Source: Bilabrum cf. latius
Lineage: Eukaryota; Bigyra: Bicosoecida; Bigyra; Bicosoecida
Assembly (NCBI GenBank): GCA_965178125.1
Contig: CBCXTV010000031.1
Span: 1-26,702 of the forward strand
Direction: 5' to 3'
Length of the DNA stretch: 26,702 nt
The translations under genes were made by a program, and so were the position numbers. Below are positions 1 through 8,900 of the stretch, piece by piece. Positions within the stretch are counted from its first letter, which is position 1; each line of letters starts with the position of its first letter. The notes under the pieces were generated by a model, which did no database searches, was not told the origin of the DNA, and worked only from the letters and a program-made list of their open reading frames with translations.

Positions 1-620
1 GTCTTAGAAGTTTTCCGGTTTTTGGCGCAAACCTTCTGGAGCAGACGACAGCAGCGAAAGACCCACCCAAGCTCCGCGGGAAGTGTGATACCTCTACGGT
101 TCCGGCATCTACTTGGCCGTGCACATATGCAAGGCGATGCACTACACCTGCGCGTCCGGCTGCACCCGCTTGAACGACAGGTTCCTCTCCATGCAAGTGG
201 TTCCGCGACAACAAGGTCGTGGAAGTGACAGACTAGGAGAGTACGCCGGGTTCAGATTCACGCCCATCAGGGACAGGTCCGGGTCCCGCGCTCGCGCTAC
301 CGCGTGAGGAGGCTATGCGCACGTATGAGGAGGGGAGAACTTCGTATAATAGTCTCTCGCAGACTCGAACTTTTGGCTCTCACCGAAGGACGGAATGTTA
401 GCCCTCCGCTACTTACGGTGTCTTTAGCTTCCGCCCTACACGTTCCCCGCCCGTGGTCAAGAGGGAGTTTGTCGAGACACGCACCCGCCCGAGAGCTCCG
501 GTCCTCTAAGCGCTCACGATCTCCCGCCCAGCGCGGTGCGAGCCCGCTTCACCGGGACTTGTCGCGTGCCTACGGAGGTGTCTTTTCCGAACCTGCCACT
601 GAAGACGTTAGGGAGCGACG
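1..620. other. No gene supported
   Basis: Short overlapping open frames occur on both strands, but none has a recognisable motif, a copy elsewhere in the window or a convincing start. The frames look like chance openings in GC-rich DNA. A 13-nt stretch at 338-350 matches half of a loxP site, but there is no second arm, so it is treated as coincidence. Confidence 0.5.
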
Positions 621-623
621 GGA

Positions 624-859
624 AACGGATGCACAACGGTATGCCACCCATGTCCTCGAGGAATCCACCAAGACGTTGTGGCCCGAGGTAGTGCGATTTT
701 CGGGAGAAGGATTCTTAGTACCTTATAGGGTACCCCCCAGGATCGCACTACGTGGGTTTGGGGGGTTGGTTTCCTTTCCTCTTGTTTTCGTGTGCACTCT
801 TCTGCGACCGCCCCCCCCGGGGAACGGATGCACAACGGTATGCCACCCATGTCCTCGAG
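624..859 (+). repeat. 37-bp direct repeats flanking hairpin repeat copy 1
   Basis: The 37 bases at 624-660 recur without change at 823-859, and similarity continues about 10 bases further. The 162 bases between them hold the complete first copy of the nested hairpin repeat. The arrangement resembles an insertion between duplicated target sequence, though 37 bp is long for a target-site duplication. A local duplication followed by insertion into one copy, or unequal exchange, would look the same. Confidence 0.75.
688..822 (+). repeat. Nested hairpin repeat, copy 1
   Basis: Outer arms gtagtgcgat (688-697) and atcgcactac (742-751) are perfect inverted repeats. Inside them gtacc (718-722) and ggtac (729-733) form an inner stem with a six-base loop. 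About 70 bases after the outer stem are also shared with copy 2 at 12133-12255, in the same orientation and at roughly 90% identity. It lies about 320 bases 3' of the Zn1 stop codon, so a 3'-end or terminator-like role is an alternative to an origin-like or element-end role. Confidence 0.75.
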
Positions 860-1072
860 AGATCCACCGAGATCCGCACATACCTCTGCGGTGAACAGCA
901 CGTTACATGAGACCCTGACCGACCCGAGAGTCTCTGCCCTCAGTCTCCACGACTTCCCGCAGGATCCGCCCCGCTCCCACCGACGGCTCCTGCCGTACGT
1001 ACGACGCACCATTTTCAAAAGAGCATTGGCACCCGCTCCTCACCTAAGCGACGATACTGTCGCTGCGGTCCC
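860..1072. other. Zn1 3' flank
   Basis: Sequence between the flanking direct repeat and the Zn1 stop codon. No gene, no clear polyadenylation signal and no further repeat was seen. Confidence 0.4.
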
Positions 1073-2137
1073 TCACGGCACGCTCTCCGGTCCGCCCGGT
1101 GCGAACTCAGAGTCGTCGTCTGTCGAAACGTGGTCGCTGTGGAAGATGTTGCTCTGGCCGTCTGAGGACACGGCATCCTGCCAGTATCGACGCAACTGCT
1201 CCGCCACGTCCATGGCCGCATGGGAGCTCAGCGGGATCTGCTCGAAGAGAGCGTTACTGTCGTGCACTGCAAACAGCCTGGCCGCGACGCGATCTTGATG
1301 GCAAATTTCGAGTGTGGCGCGGATCCGGAAACAGTAGCCGTCCGGAAAGTTGCCCTGCATCAACTGGTCCTCCACCGCACACTGCGTGCACCAAATAGAC
1401 CGCTCGGTACGTCGTATGTAGCCGGGCCACAGGGAATGCAGCAACGAGTACTGAGCCCGACGCAAGCTCTTCGGGTTGAAGCTGTCCGCCTGCTTGACCC
1501 GACTGCAGGCCTGGCACTTGAGGTTGGTGATCACGGCCGACTGCTCCCCAGCCAAATACCAGATCGTACGCGAGCGCAGCCTACGAGGAATCCACTGGCC
1601 CGACTTCCGGGGCACGACCATCGCCAAGAGCTTCGACTGCGGCGCGTCGATCTGCACCCTCGACCCGCAATCGCTGAGCGTAATGGCGTCGTCGAACACC
1701 CACGTGCCGCCCCAAGCATGACGCCTGCGCTGCTGCCGGGAGCTCGGGTTCGGTACCTCGCGAGGCCTGTCGGAAGGGGGGTCCGTCGGCTGCGGTGGTG
1801 TCGGATACCAGGAGAGAGCGGTCCACGGATTGATGCACGTGGACGTTGCCGCCTCGCGCGTCGCCGGAGTGGCTGAGCTGTCTGGTCGACGAAACGGTGG
1901 CGCCCACGCCGTGCAGGCCGCCACCTGCGCGGGCACATCGGGCAAGAATGCGCCTGCAGGTTCACGTGGCCGAGGTCGGGGAAGCTTCGTCGGGGTCAGG
2001 GATCCCATCGAGGAAGCCGCGTTCGCCGCTGGGATGGTCGTGCTCGAGGTTGACGAAGTCGCGTTCGCCCCTGACATGGTCGTGGTCGAGGTCACGGCAT
2101 GGCCGCCGAGGGGTGAGCGCGATCGCGGGGGGTCCAT
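1073..2137 (-). CDS. Zn1: CxxC zinc-ribbon-like protein, unknown function
   Basis: A 354-residue frame with an ATG start at 2137 and a TGA stop. Residues 1-140 are low in complexity, rich in Ser, Thr, Pro and Arg. A compact domain follows from about residue 144 (GGTWVFDDAITLSDCGSR) to 320. It contains C208-x2-C211 and C250-x2-C253, with Lys and Phe after the first pair, which could bind one zinc. The spacing recalls Stc1-type zinc ribbons, but the assignment is weak. Its first 15 codons overlap the end of the transposase frame in a different reading frame, so the two may share a transcript, or the N-terminus may be mis-set. Parts of the gene recur in the mosaic at 21171-21209, 21253-21293 and 23660-23932 with few changes, which supports the conserved domain as a true coding block. 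I do not recognise a specific family. Confidence 0.6.
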   Translation of the reverse strand: MDPPRSRSPLGGHAVTSTTTMSGANATSSTSSTTIPAANAASSMGSLTPTKLPRPRPREPAGAFLPDVPAQVAACTAWAPPFRRPDSSATPATREAATSTCINPWTALSWYPTPPQPTDPPSDRPREVPNPSSRQQRRRHAWGGTWVFDDAITLSDCGSRVQIDAPQSKLLAMVVPRKSGQWIPRRLRSRTIWYLAGEQSAVITNLKCQACSRVKQADSFNPKSLRRAQYSLLHSLWPGYIRRTERSIWCTQCAVEDQLMQGNFPDGYCFRIRATLEICHQDRVAARLFAVHDSNALFEQIPLSSHAAMDVAEQLRRYWQDAVSSDGQSNIFHSDHVSTDDDSEFAPGGPESVP

Positions 2138-3696
2138 CCGTTTAGTCTGCGGCCACGAGGCACGCGGCGAGCGTTACCACCGTGGACGCCTCCGTCGACC
2201 CCGTGTCCGGACGCGACTGGGGCCCTGTTGATGAGCGCATCGTGCGGGAGAGGCTGCTGCGGACTGCTGATGAAGCGGAGCTGGTCGACAGACGGAGCAT
2301 CGCTGGAGATGTCCTCCATGTCACACTCAAACAAGCGCCGTAGGGTCGAATGCAAGCGGCGCCTGCCGCTGGTAATGCCTGTCATATCGAAAGCGCCTTG
2401 CCACGAGCCAGACGAGAGCACTCTCTTCGTGCACTCAGCGACAACCCTGAGATGGCAAGAGACATCGACATGACCCGCTTCATGACGCGAGCGCTCCTGC
2501 ATCCACGTCTCCCGAAGGTCGCGCTTAAGAAGCTGAAAGACGAGAACGTCCAACGGCTGAAGCAAGAAGGTGAGTCGACCAGGAATAAACACGAGATCCA
2601 TGCCAAGGCCGTGTGCGAAGTTCACAATCTCAGTGGAAATGTGTTGGGGCGCGCAGTCAAGTATCACTATTGGATAGATCTCATGCTGAATGTCCATCCA
2701 AGAAGCGAAAAGCCGACGCAGAATGTCGAACATGAGGGACTGCGTCACCCACGAGCTCTCTCGGGCCCAGACTTCCATTCCGTCCACCATTTGGTTCGAC
2801 GCCCCACGCATCAAGCGCTTGCTCAGCCGCGTGTGCTTCCCGATGAGTATACGCGGGAGTCGTCGCTGGATTTCCGGGCAGTCGCTAATGAAACCCAGAA
2901 AGGTGTACGATCCTCGATTGCTATTCGAGGCGAGGCGCTCCGTGCGCGAACCAAGCGAAGCGGGCTCCGTTCCTGACCTCGGTGCGATGTACCCGCGCAT
3001 TCCCGGAAAGGCAAAGGGCACGCTGGACTCATCGAAGTTCACAAAGACGAGGCGGCGGTTGCGGGGCACTCGCGCTTCTGCGAATTCAATCCACTGATAG
3101 AAGACACGACACGCGAGTCTGACGTAATCGAGTGTTACCGGGGGCTGCTTCTTCAATCGGCCATGCCGAAGCCGCCAACGACGACGGAAGCGCAGGAGCC
3201 ACTGCCGTCGAGCCGAGTCCTTCCCCGCGCGAACGCCCATCCTCGCAAGCATGGCGAAAACCATGCTCCCAGTTGGAGCACACCCACGCTGCTCGTTCAC
3301 ATGGTCGATCCAAGCAACGACAGAAGCCTCGGCGAGAAAGGTCTCCGCGCGTGCCACGGACTCTCGATGACATGAGCGAAGAGGATTTCGCTGCCACGCC
3401 TCAACTGGGCGCCTCATGGTGAGCGCGACCTCCTCATCGACCTGCCTTTGAAACTCCTCCTGCGAAGCCGTCCGCGTGGAAACCTGTCGACTCTGCAACT
3501 GACGAGAGACATAGGTTCGAAGAGCTGCCTCGCCACCTCCGGGGTGATGACGAATAACCTCAGCGACCTGTGCCTCCATGGCGCGCAACCACGGATGGCG
3601 CAGCCCATTGCGCGCCCGTTGTCTCGCGTCTCTGAGACACTTCAGCTCCTTACTGATCCGTGCGAGCTGATCCGGCACCGAAGCAGAGGACATCAT
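2092..3696 (-). CDS. pogo-like DDE transposase
   Basis: A 534-residue protein from the ATG at 3696 (a second ATG follows directly; the frame is open 11 codons further but only to a GTG). It should cut and join transposon ends in the nucleus. Residues 164-181 (RQWLLRFRRRWRLRHGRL) resemble the end of a CENP-B/Tc5-type helix-turn-helix. The catalytic core shows the three expected acidic residues: D222 in VFVNFDESS, D347 in IVILDCAPQH and D383 in LTFLLQPLDVLVF. The LLQPLD block is characteristic of pogo/Tigger enzymes, which use Asp as the third residue. Spacing between the second and third Asp is 35 residues. No frameshift or internal stop is present, so it may be active or recently active. Terminal inverted repeats were not found by eye. 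Its 3' end overlaps Zn1. Confidence 0.8.
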   Translation of the reverse strand: MMSSASVPDQLARISKELKCLRDARQRARNGLRHPWLRAMEAQVAEVIRHHPGGGEAALRTYVSRQLQSRQVSTRTASQEEFQRQVDEEVALTMRRPVEAWQRNPLRSCHRESVARAETFLAEASVVAWIDHVNEQRGCAPTGSMVFAMLARMGVRAGKDSARRQWLLRFRRRWRLRHGRLKKQPPVTLDYVRLACRVFYQWIEFAEARVPRNRRLVFVNFDESSVPFAFPGMRGYIAPRSGTEPASLGSRTERLASNSNRGSYTFLGFISDCPEIQRRLPRILIGKHTRLSKRLMRGASNQMVDGMEVWARESSWVTQSLMFDILRRLFASWMDIQHEIYPIVILDCAPQHISTEIVNFAHGLGMDLVFIPGRLTFLLQPLDVLVFQLLKRDLRETWMQERSRHEAGHVDVSCHLRVVAECTKRVLSSGSWQGAFDMTGITSGRRRLHSTLRRLFECDMEDISSDAPSVDQLRFISSPQQPLPHDALINRAPVASGHGVDGGVHGGNARRVPRGRRLNGWTPRDRAHPSAAMP

Positions 3697-4267
3697 GACG
3701 CGTGAGGAACCGGGCAGAAGATCGCTCACAGCCGAAACGACGCGGACGGACCCGCTGCCAAGCTTCGCACTGCCTGTGGCCTCTGAAGATACCCGGGAGG
3801 GATAGGACGCAGGCGGGGAGCGAGAGCAAGCGAATGCCTTCCTGTCGCTGGAGGAGTGCTCAAAGCTGAAGACGCGCGGGAAGCACGCGCTCTGCTGCGG
3901 TCACACTGGCGCAAGCGAGACAAAACCAGGGAGAGGGATAGACACGTGCACAGCATTGAATACACCGCGCAGCATTGCGAGCGCGGTTTCTCGCCTGCGC
4001 TGAGCTGCCACTCTGCTCTCGTGCGGACGACATTGGCAACGGCAGCGCGTAGCTGCCAACTGGCCGTGCACGGGTACTGTATCGGCCACGGCAGCGCTGA
4101 GCTGCCAATTTCGGGTCGAGGAGCTCTCCTGAGGAAGACGAGGCCGGGAACTTTCGGCGAACACGCACACCCACCACCGCCCGGCACATGCGACGGCAAG
4201 CAATGTAAGGAACGACGTTGCGCGATCGAATCTCGACAGGAGGCTCCGATGCAGGAGCTGCCGAGGA
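3697..4267. other. Gap with two small hairpins, no supported gene
   Basis: Open frames on both strands here have no motifs or copies. Two short inverted repeats with GGCAGC and GCTGCC arms lie near 4040-4057 and 4092-4109 in similar surroundings, suggesting a small local duplication. This is the 5' region of the transposase gene and the 3' region of the next minus-strand gene. Confidence 0.4.
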
Positions 4268-4792
4268 CTAGGCACCGCCGGCGCCCGCCGCGCCGCTGGG
4301 GAGGACGACGGTCGGCGGCGGCGAGTCCTCGGAACCCATGTCGTCTGATCCTGAGGAATCCAGCACAGTTGAGGCAGTCTCGGTCATCTCCCAGTCCGTA
4401 CGCACCTCAACGATGAGACGACGCGGAGGAGCAGCGACTGCTGTGTCAGGTCCGTGGATGACGCCTCCGTCCACAAGACGGAAAGACCTACCCGCAACGG
4501 AGCCGCTTGCGCCAGACATCGCACGCCGAATCACGGGATCAAAGTCTGCATGGAACCGAGGAGCCTCATCGCGCAACAGGCCTGAGAGCAGCCTGATCAC
4601 ACTTTGGGCGTACTCCAGCTGAGCGCTCAAGCTTTCCGCACGCTGCTGCATGTTCTCGAAGCGCTGCTGCAGGTTCGACACCGCTGTCGAGTGAGGACTC
4701 GCTGGCGGGGCGGGGTTTGGGCGCTGCGGGGTCGCCACCGCGCGACGCGGCGACCTATCGCGGACAAAGGACGTCACCTCGTTCCGCGTCAT
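4268..4792 (-). CDS. Small coiled-coil protein, unknown function
   Basis: A 174-residue frame from the ATG at 4792 to TAG; upstream the frame is open only to a GTG. Residues 1-38 are basic and proline-rich (SFVRDRSPRR). Residues 39-76 form a likely amphipathic coiled coil (NLQQRFENMQQRAESLSAQL). The C-terminal part is acidic and Ser/Thr-rich and ends in a Gly/Ala tail. The 5' end and about 450 bases upstream are duplicated downstream on the plus strand (5232-5705), where the first ~25 codons are preserved with few changes before the frame diverges. No catalytic motif is visible and I do not recognise the family. It could be a structural or adaptor protein, or a chance frame. The duplicated 5' end gives modest support for a real gene. 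Confidence 0.4.
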   Translation of the reverse strand: MTRNEVTSFVRDRSPRRAVATPQRPNPAPPASPHSTAVSNLQQRFENMQQRAESLSAQLEYAQSVIRLLSGLLRDEAPRFHADFDPVIRRAMSGASGSVAGRSFRLVDGGVIHGPDTAVAAPPRRLIVEVRTDWEMTETASTVLDSSGSDDMGSEDSPPPTVVLPSGAAGAGGA

Positions 4793-5705
4793 GCTGCCGC
4801 ACCTCTCCTTCCTCACATTGACTCGAGCCGAATCGAAACTTGCAGGGACAGACGATCCTTTACCCTAGCGCTCCCCACATCGGGCATGAGTGGAATCCGA
4901 ACCAGCGCACGGCATCCCACAGGAGTTCGCACCGGGCTTGCCTCATGAGGAATCTTCCTGCGCGAAGAGGTAAAGCCACGGACAGAAGTCAGAGGTCGCG
5001 GGATGACACTCCAGCATACATGAGCTGCCCGCTGAATCCGCCGCCCCCGAGCCCCAAGCTGACAATCGAGGTAACAAAGTAGGAATGAGCAGGCGGGGGC
5101 GATGCCACTACGTCTCGCCGAACAGCCTGCCTCGCATGCGCTGTGCTGAAGACCTTATGGGAACCAGGAAGTGTGAACGTCTGTCACGTGAGGCGGAAGG
5201 GCTCCCACTGCATCACACCCCCTCTCTGGAATGGGATTTGGGCGCTGTGGGGTCGCCACCGCGCGACGCGGCGACCTATCGCGGACAAAGGACTTCACCT
5301 CGGTCCGCGTCATGCTGCCGCACCTCGCCGAATCGAAACTTGCAGGGACAGACGATCCTTTACCCAGCGCTCCCCACCCCGGGGATGAGTGGAAGCCGCA
5401 CCAGCGCACGGCATCCCACGCGAGTTCGGACCGGGCTTGCCTCATGAGGAATCTTCCTGCGCGAAGAGGTAAAGCCACGGACAGAAGTCAGAGGGTCGCG
5501 GGATGACACTCTAGGCACACATGAGCTGCCCGCAGAATCCTCCGCCCCAAGCTCCGAGCTCACAATCGAGGTAACAAAGTAGGAATGAGCAGGCGGATGC
5601 TTTGCCACTCCGTCTCGCCAAACAGCCTGCCGGGGAACCAGGAAGTGTGGACGTCTGCCACGTGAGGCGGAAGCGCTCCCACCGCATCACACCCTTCCCG
5701 GGCAA
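4702..5705 (+). repeat. ~0.5-kb tandem duplication
   Basis: Sequence 4702-5231 recurs at 5232-5705 with scattered substitutions and small indels. The offset shrinks from about 530 to 477 bases. Shared landmarks are the block ending in a run of cgcgacgcggcgacc, the pair cttgcagggacagacgatcc and the segment around caggaagtgtg. The unit contains the first codons and 5' flank of the minus-strand coiled-coil gene, so the second copy carries a truncated duplicate of that gene's start. Confidence 0.85.
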
Positions 5706-5894
5706 GATATCTAGAGAGCTGCCCAATCCTGCACGAGAAACTCGGATTTTCACACGCTGCCGACCATATCGTTCCCAATCAAACGACCGTGCTCCTCCGA
5801 CGTCGCGCTCACCTCGGCGCAAGGATGACTCACTCGCGCTCTTCCTTCCGGAGCGCCCTCACAGTACGACGGACCCATTCGGGAAGCTCCCGCG
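5706..5894. other. Zn2 3' flank
   Basis: Unique sequence between the end of the tandem duplication and the Zn2 stop codon. No gene or repeat was recognised. Confidence 0.4.
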
Positions 5895-7226
5895 TCACGC
5901 TGGCATCGTGAGGAGGAACCTTTCCGCATTCTGGAGAAGCTCCATGGCCCGCTTGATGTCATCCAAGGCCTCGTCACGCGAAGGACTCTGACGCACGGCG
6001 TTGCTGCAGGAGGCGGCGCCTCCTGCAGGAGGCTCGTCGCGTGCGGGAGCACGAGCGTCGTTGTCGCCGTCACCGGTATTCGCGCCAGCTTTTGGCACCC
6101 AACGCTTCGCTTCACCCGCAGAGGAACGGACATCATGGAGACTCCAGCCACGCGCAACCAGGCACTTCGCGCACCAGTCCTCAGGGAAGAAATAGCGCAG
6201 GTTCTCCTTCTTCCGGCGGATCTGGGGAAATCGGTACGCCGGATACTCGTTTTTGCAGTTCTTGCACCACACCCACCACGGCGTCGCGTTGTCGAACTTG
6301 TCGCAACACACCCGGCAAACTGGTTGGATCCAGTCCTTCCACTTCTTGAAGTACGCCGACCGGGGCTTGCAGCACTGGCACGCGTTGCAAGTCCATGTCG
6401 CCTCCTCCGCCGGCTCCGGCGCGACCTGCCGCAGCACGTACGTCTCCCCCCATGACGACTTCGCAGGGGGCTCCCATGGATCCCAGCTATCAGCGCCAGA
6501 GACCGCCCCGGCAGTGTGCGCAAGATTCACACGCTGCGATGACAATGCCTCTGCCACGCCGCCACCCGCCTTCCAAGCGGCTGCGTCGGTCCATACGTCG
6601 TCATTACCTCCGGGCACCACAGCACGTCCACCGCCGCGAGCATCCTCCTCCTCCGTCTTCTTGCCGCCGTCGTCTTCGGCGTCCTCCTTCGGCGCTGCCT
6701 TGCCGCTCTCCTCTCCGAGCATCCCCGTGGACGCCGCCTCCGCGCCGCCGCTCTCGATGTGGGAGCCGCCCGAATCATCGACGCTTGCCGCCGCGCCGGC
6801 GTGCTCCGCCGGGGCGTCGACCTCGCGCGCCAACATGCCGCCCTCGTTTCCCATATCACCGGCGCCTCGACGCCCACGAAGATTGCGGCCGTCTCCCAAG
6901 GAAACAGCAATGCTCTCGGACGGTTTCTCCTCAGACATCATCGGCAAAGAGACTCGGAGAATGCCGTTCCCGCAGAGTGCGCTGCTGACTCCCGAAGCCG
7001 AAAGAGGACCCGCGGAGAAGGAATCTCGCACATGCTCCCAGGAAAAGCAACTCCCCGCCCATTCCGAATGCAAGAACGGACTCCCGCCCTTTCCGAGATC
7101 GAGGGCGCATCGCGGGCGCATTTCCCGACTCGCGATCGGCCTCGGAAACCGACCACGAATCGGTAGGAGACGTGCGCCCGCGTTTGAAGAATACGCGGAG
7201 AAATACGAAGCCAAGGACACGAGCAT
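5895..7226 (-). CDS. Zn2: four-knuckle CxxC zinc-binding protein
   Basis: A 443-residue frame with ATG at 7226 and TGA stop. Residues 100-260 are acidic and low in complexity (Gly, Ala, Glu, Asp). The conserved core, about residues 276-360, has C280-x2-C283, C304-x2-C307, C321-x2-C324 and C352-x2-C355, enough for two zinc sites, with many aromatic residues (WWVWCKNCKNEY, RYFFPEDWCAKC). The C-terminal 25 residues look helical. Family unknown; the first two pairs recall an Stc1-like ribbon, and nucleic-acid or protein binding is plausible. A near-identical copy lies at 21294-22660 and a more diverged part at 22661-22985. The first copy lacks about 71 bp around this ATG, so the true start may be a later Met such as residue 36 or 96. 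Confidence 0.65.
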   Translation of the reverse strand: MLVSLASYFSAYSSNAGARLLPIRGRFPRPIASREMRPRCALDLGKGGSPFLHSEWAGSCFSWEHVRDSFSAGPLSASGVSSALCGNGILRVSLPMMSEEKPSESIAVSLGDGRNLRGRRGAGDMGNEGGMLAREVDAPAEHAGAAASVDDSGGSHIESGGAEAASTGMLGEESGKAAPKEDAEDDGGKKTEEEDARGGGRAVVPGGNDDVWTDAAAWKAGGGVAEALSSQRVNLAHTAGAVSGADSWDPWEPPAKSSWGETYVLRQVAPEPAEEATWTCNACQCCKPRSAYFKKWKDWIQPVCRVCCDKFDNATPWWVWCKNCKNEYPAYRFPQIRRKKENLRYFFPEDWCAKCLVARGWSLHDVRSSAGEAKRWVPKAGANTGDGDNDARAPARDEPPAGGAASCSNAVRQSPSRDEALDDIKRAMELLQNAERFLLTMPA

Positions 7227-7340
7227 CTCCCGGGCACCTTTCCCGACTCGCAGCCGGTCTCAGAGACGACCACGAATCGGCACGACAAGTGCGCCCGATT
7301 TCGTCCCCCGAAAAAGGACACAACTAGGACCCCGCGAGAT

Positions 7341-7434
7341 CCGCATCTGCTCCTCACGCGCGGAACGTGTTTCGGTACGCAAAAAGCGGTCACATGGGAG
7401 GCCCGGAAAGCGTCCGGAAAACGGTTCAGAAATA
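7341..7434 (+). repeat. Dispersed 94-bp module upstream of Zn2
   Basis: This block recurs unchanged at 20421-20514, and its central part (7363-7411) recurs at 24471-24519 with one or two changes. The long Zn2 copy stops at its edge (7336 in the parent, 22660 in the copy), so this edge is a reused breakpoint. It lies in the 5' flank of Zn2 and could be promoter sequence or a separate dispersed repeat. Confidence 0.8.
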
Positions 7435-8059
7435 CCTTGCGTCACTCCTCCTGCGCGCCAGAAATCACACGACTTTTCGGTGACCGAAACAGGGCCCAAA
7501 AAACCAAAGATTTGCCCCTTCATGCCCGAAGACACAGCGTCACCGCCAAGCTGCCATCGCGGAGAAAATAAACCAGGTGGTGATGGAAAGTTACGTTACG
7601 GTGGAGCTCAGTGTCATTTGTGTGTTCAACAGTGTGTATGATGCCGCTTCGTCTGGATGTCCGAGTCCGGATTTCACCTGGGGTATGGCCTATTGTGTGG
7701 TCACGTTCGCGTAGCTTTCACGTGTCAACAACGCGGAGGCTGCGAAAAGAACCATGCTCACGAACCATGCTCCACCGTAGCTTGATCACAACGCGGAGGC
7801 TGCGAAAAGAACCATGCTCCACCATAGCTTTCCAACAACGCGGAGGCTGCGAACGAACCGTGCACCACTGACCACCGTACAGCCCAAAAAGTACAAGTTT
7901 CTTGAACCCCAGGAGCAACATACGCGGGATACTGTCGAGCGCCCGTTCGCTCAGGTCACACGCGACAGCAAGCCGAACGCTCAGGTCGCACGCTCAGGCC
8001 ACACGCGGAAGCAGCGCCACGCAAGAGGCCAGGTTGAGAGGGAAAACCGTCACGCAAGC
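7435..8059. other. Gap with a short repeated motif
   Basis: No gene is supported here. A motif beginning caacgcggaggctgcgaa occurs three times at about 7730, 7790 and 7835 (spacing roughly 60 and 47 bases), each followed by a variant of gaaccatgctccacc. The rest is unremarkable flank between the Zn3 stop and the Zn2 start. Confidence 0.6.
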
Positions 8060-8752
8060 TCAACGCGGAGACCACGAGTCGTCATCGCTCCAAGCCTCGC
8101 GTCCAGACAGACGAACAAGCCCGCGCCATGCCTCATCGTAAAGATCCCTCTCGAAAACCCTGTGCTGCTTCATCGTTCCCAATGTCAGAATTTTCTCCGC
8201 AGTACAACGCTGCCCCTTCCGCTCCCCGGTCTCTACAATGAGATCCAACTGCATGCGAAGTGTTCCCGAGATCTTCTTCTTGTTCGCCGCGTTCATAATC
8301 GACGTCTTTGGCGCCGCGTCGCGCGCCTTCTCGCGACAAGCACGACAAGAAATCGCACCCCTGCCGCACGGAGAATCATCGGCATAAAGCGTGCGCTGCA
8401 CGCGACGTACGAGACGATCACGCATACGATGATTCAGGTCCGCCATGACACGATTGCAGCCGCAGGAAGAGCATACAAACTCCGCGAGGTTGAAAGCCTT
8501 AGAGTCCGACCAAACGACGCACTGTGTGTCCTGGGGTGCCTCACTGCCGAGCGCTGTTATGAGCACCGCCGGATGGGCCGGCGACTTAGGAAGAAGTCGC
8601 GAACCGGGAGGAAACACGCGAGGCCGCTTGAAACCGACATCTCCGGCAAGAGGCGCAAGCATCATCTCCACCTCGCCCTCCGGGGCGTGCTCGGAGGTCG
8701 ACGCGGCAACCACGGCCACATACGGTGCATCGGCGATACCGACGTAGGCCAT
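8060..8752 (-). CDS. Zn3: CxxC zinc-ribbon-like protein, unknown function
   Basis: A 230-residue frame from the ATG at 8752 to TGA; the frame is open further upstream but only to a GTG. The N-terminal half is hydrophobic and proline-rich without a clear signal peptide. The likely metal site is C94-x2-C97 (FVCSSCGCNRVMADLNHRM) and C136-x2-C139 (ISCRACREKARD), separated by a basic helical stretch, the same two-pair layout as Zn1. The C-terminal ~90 residues are charged and helical and end with Asp/Ser/Trp. It is the gene directly 3' of Rep, about 400 bases away and co-directional. No fragment of it was found in the 21-24.5 kb mosaic. Function unknown; a nucleic-acid-binding role would be an inference from the zinc ribbon only. 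Confidence 0.5.
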   Translation of the reverse strand: MAYVGIADAPYVAVVAASTSEHAPEGEVEMMLAPLAGDVGFKRPRVFPPGSRLLPKSPAHPAVLITALGSEAPQDTQCVVWSDSKAFNLAEFVCSSCGCNRVMADLNHRMRDRLVRRVQRTLYADDSPCGRGAISCRACREKARDAAPKTSIMNAANKKKISGTLRMQLDLIVETGERKGQRCTAEKILTLGTMKQHRVFERDLYDEAWRGLVRLSGREAWSDDDSWSPR

Positions 8753-8900
8753 CAAGCAACGCACCCACCTTCGGCCCGCGAGCGTACACGGCGCGCCTAC
8801 CGGAAGCAGAGGCTTCTGAGACCAAGAAATGTCTCGTCGGCGCGCGACGCGGCGACGTAAAAGCAAACGACCCGCCGGGTCCCAACCGCGGCACTGCGGA

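Noticed and set aside
338-350. 13-nt match to half of a loxP site
   Set aside because: There is no inverted second arm or spacer, so a chance match is the simplest reading.
304-894. 196-codon plus-strand frame
   Set aside because: Arg/Ser/Pro-rich chance translation with no motif; it runs through the direct repeats and hairpin repeat.
6253-7641. 462-codon plus-strand frame opposite Zn2
   Set aside because: It is the antisense shadow of Zn2. The Zn2 strand has the regular CxxC pairs, and the shadow also appears opposite the copy at 21.6-23.0 kb.
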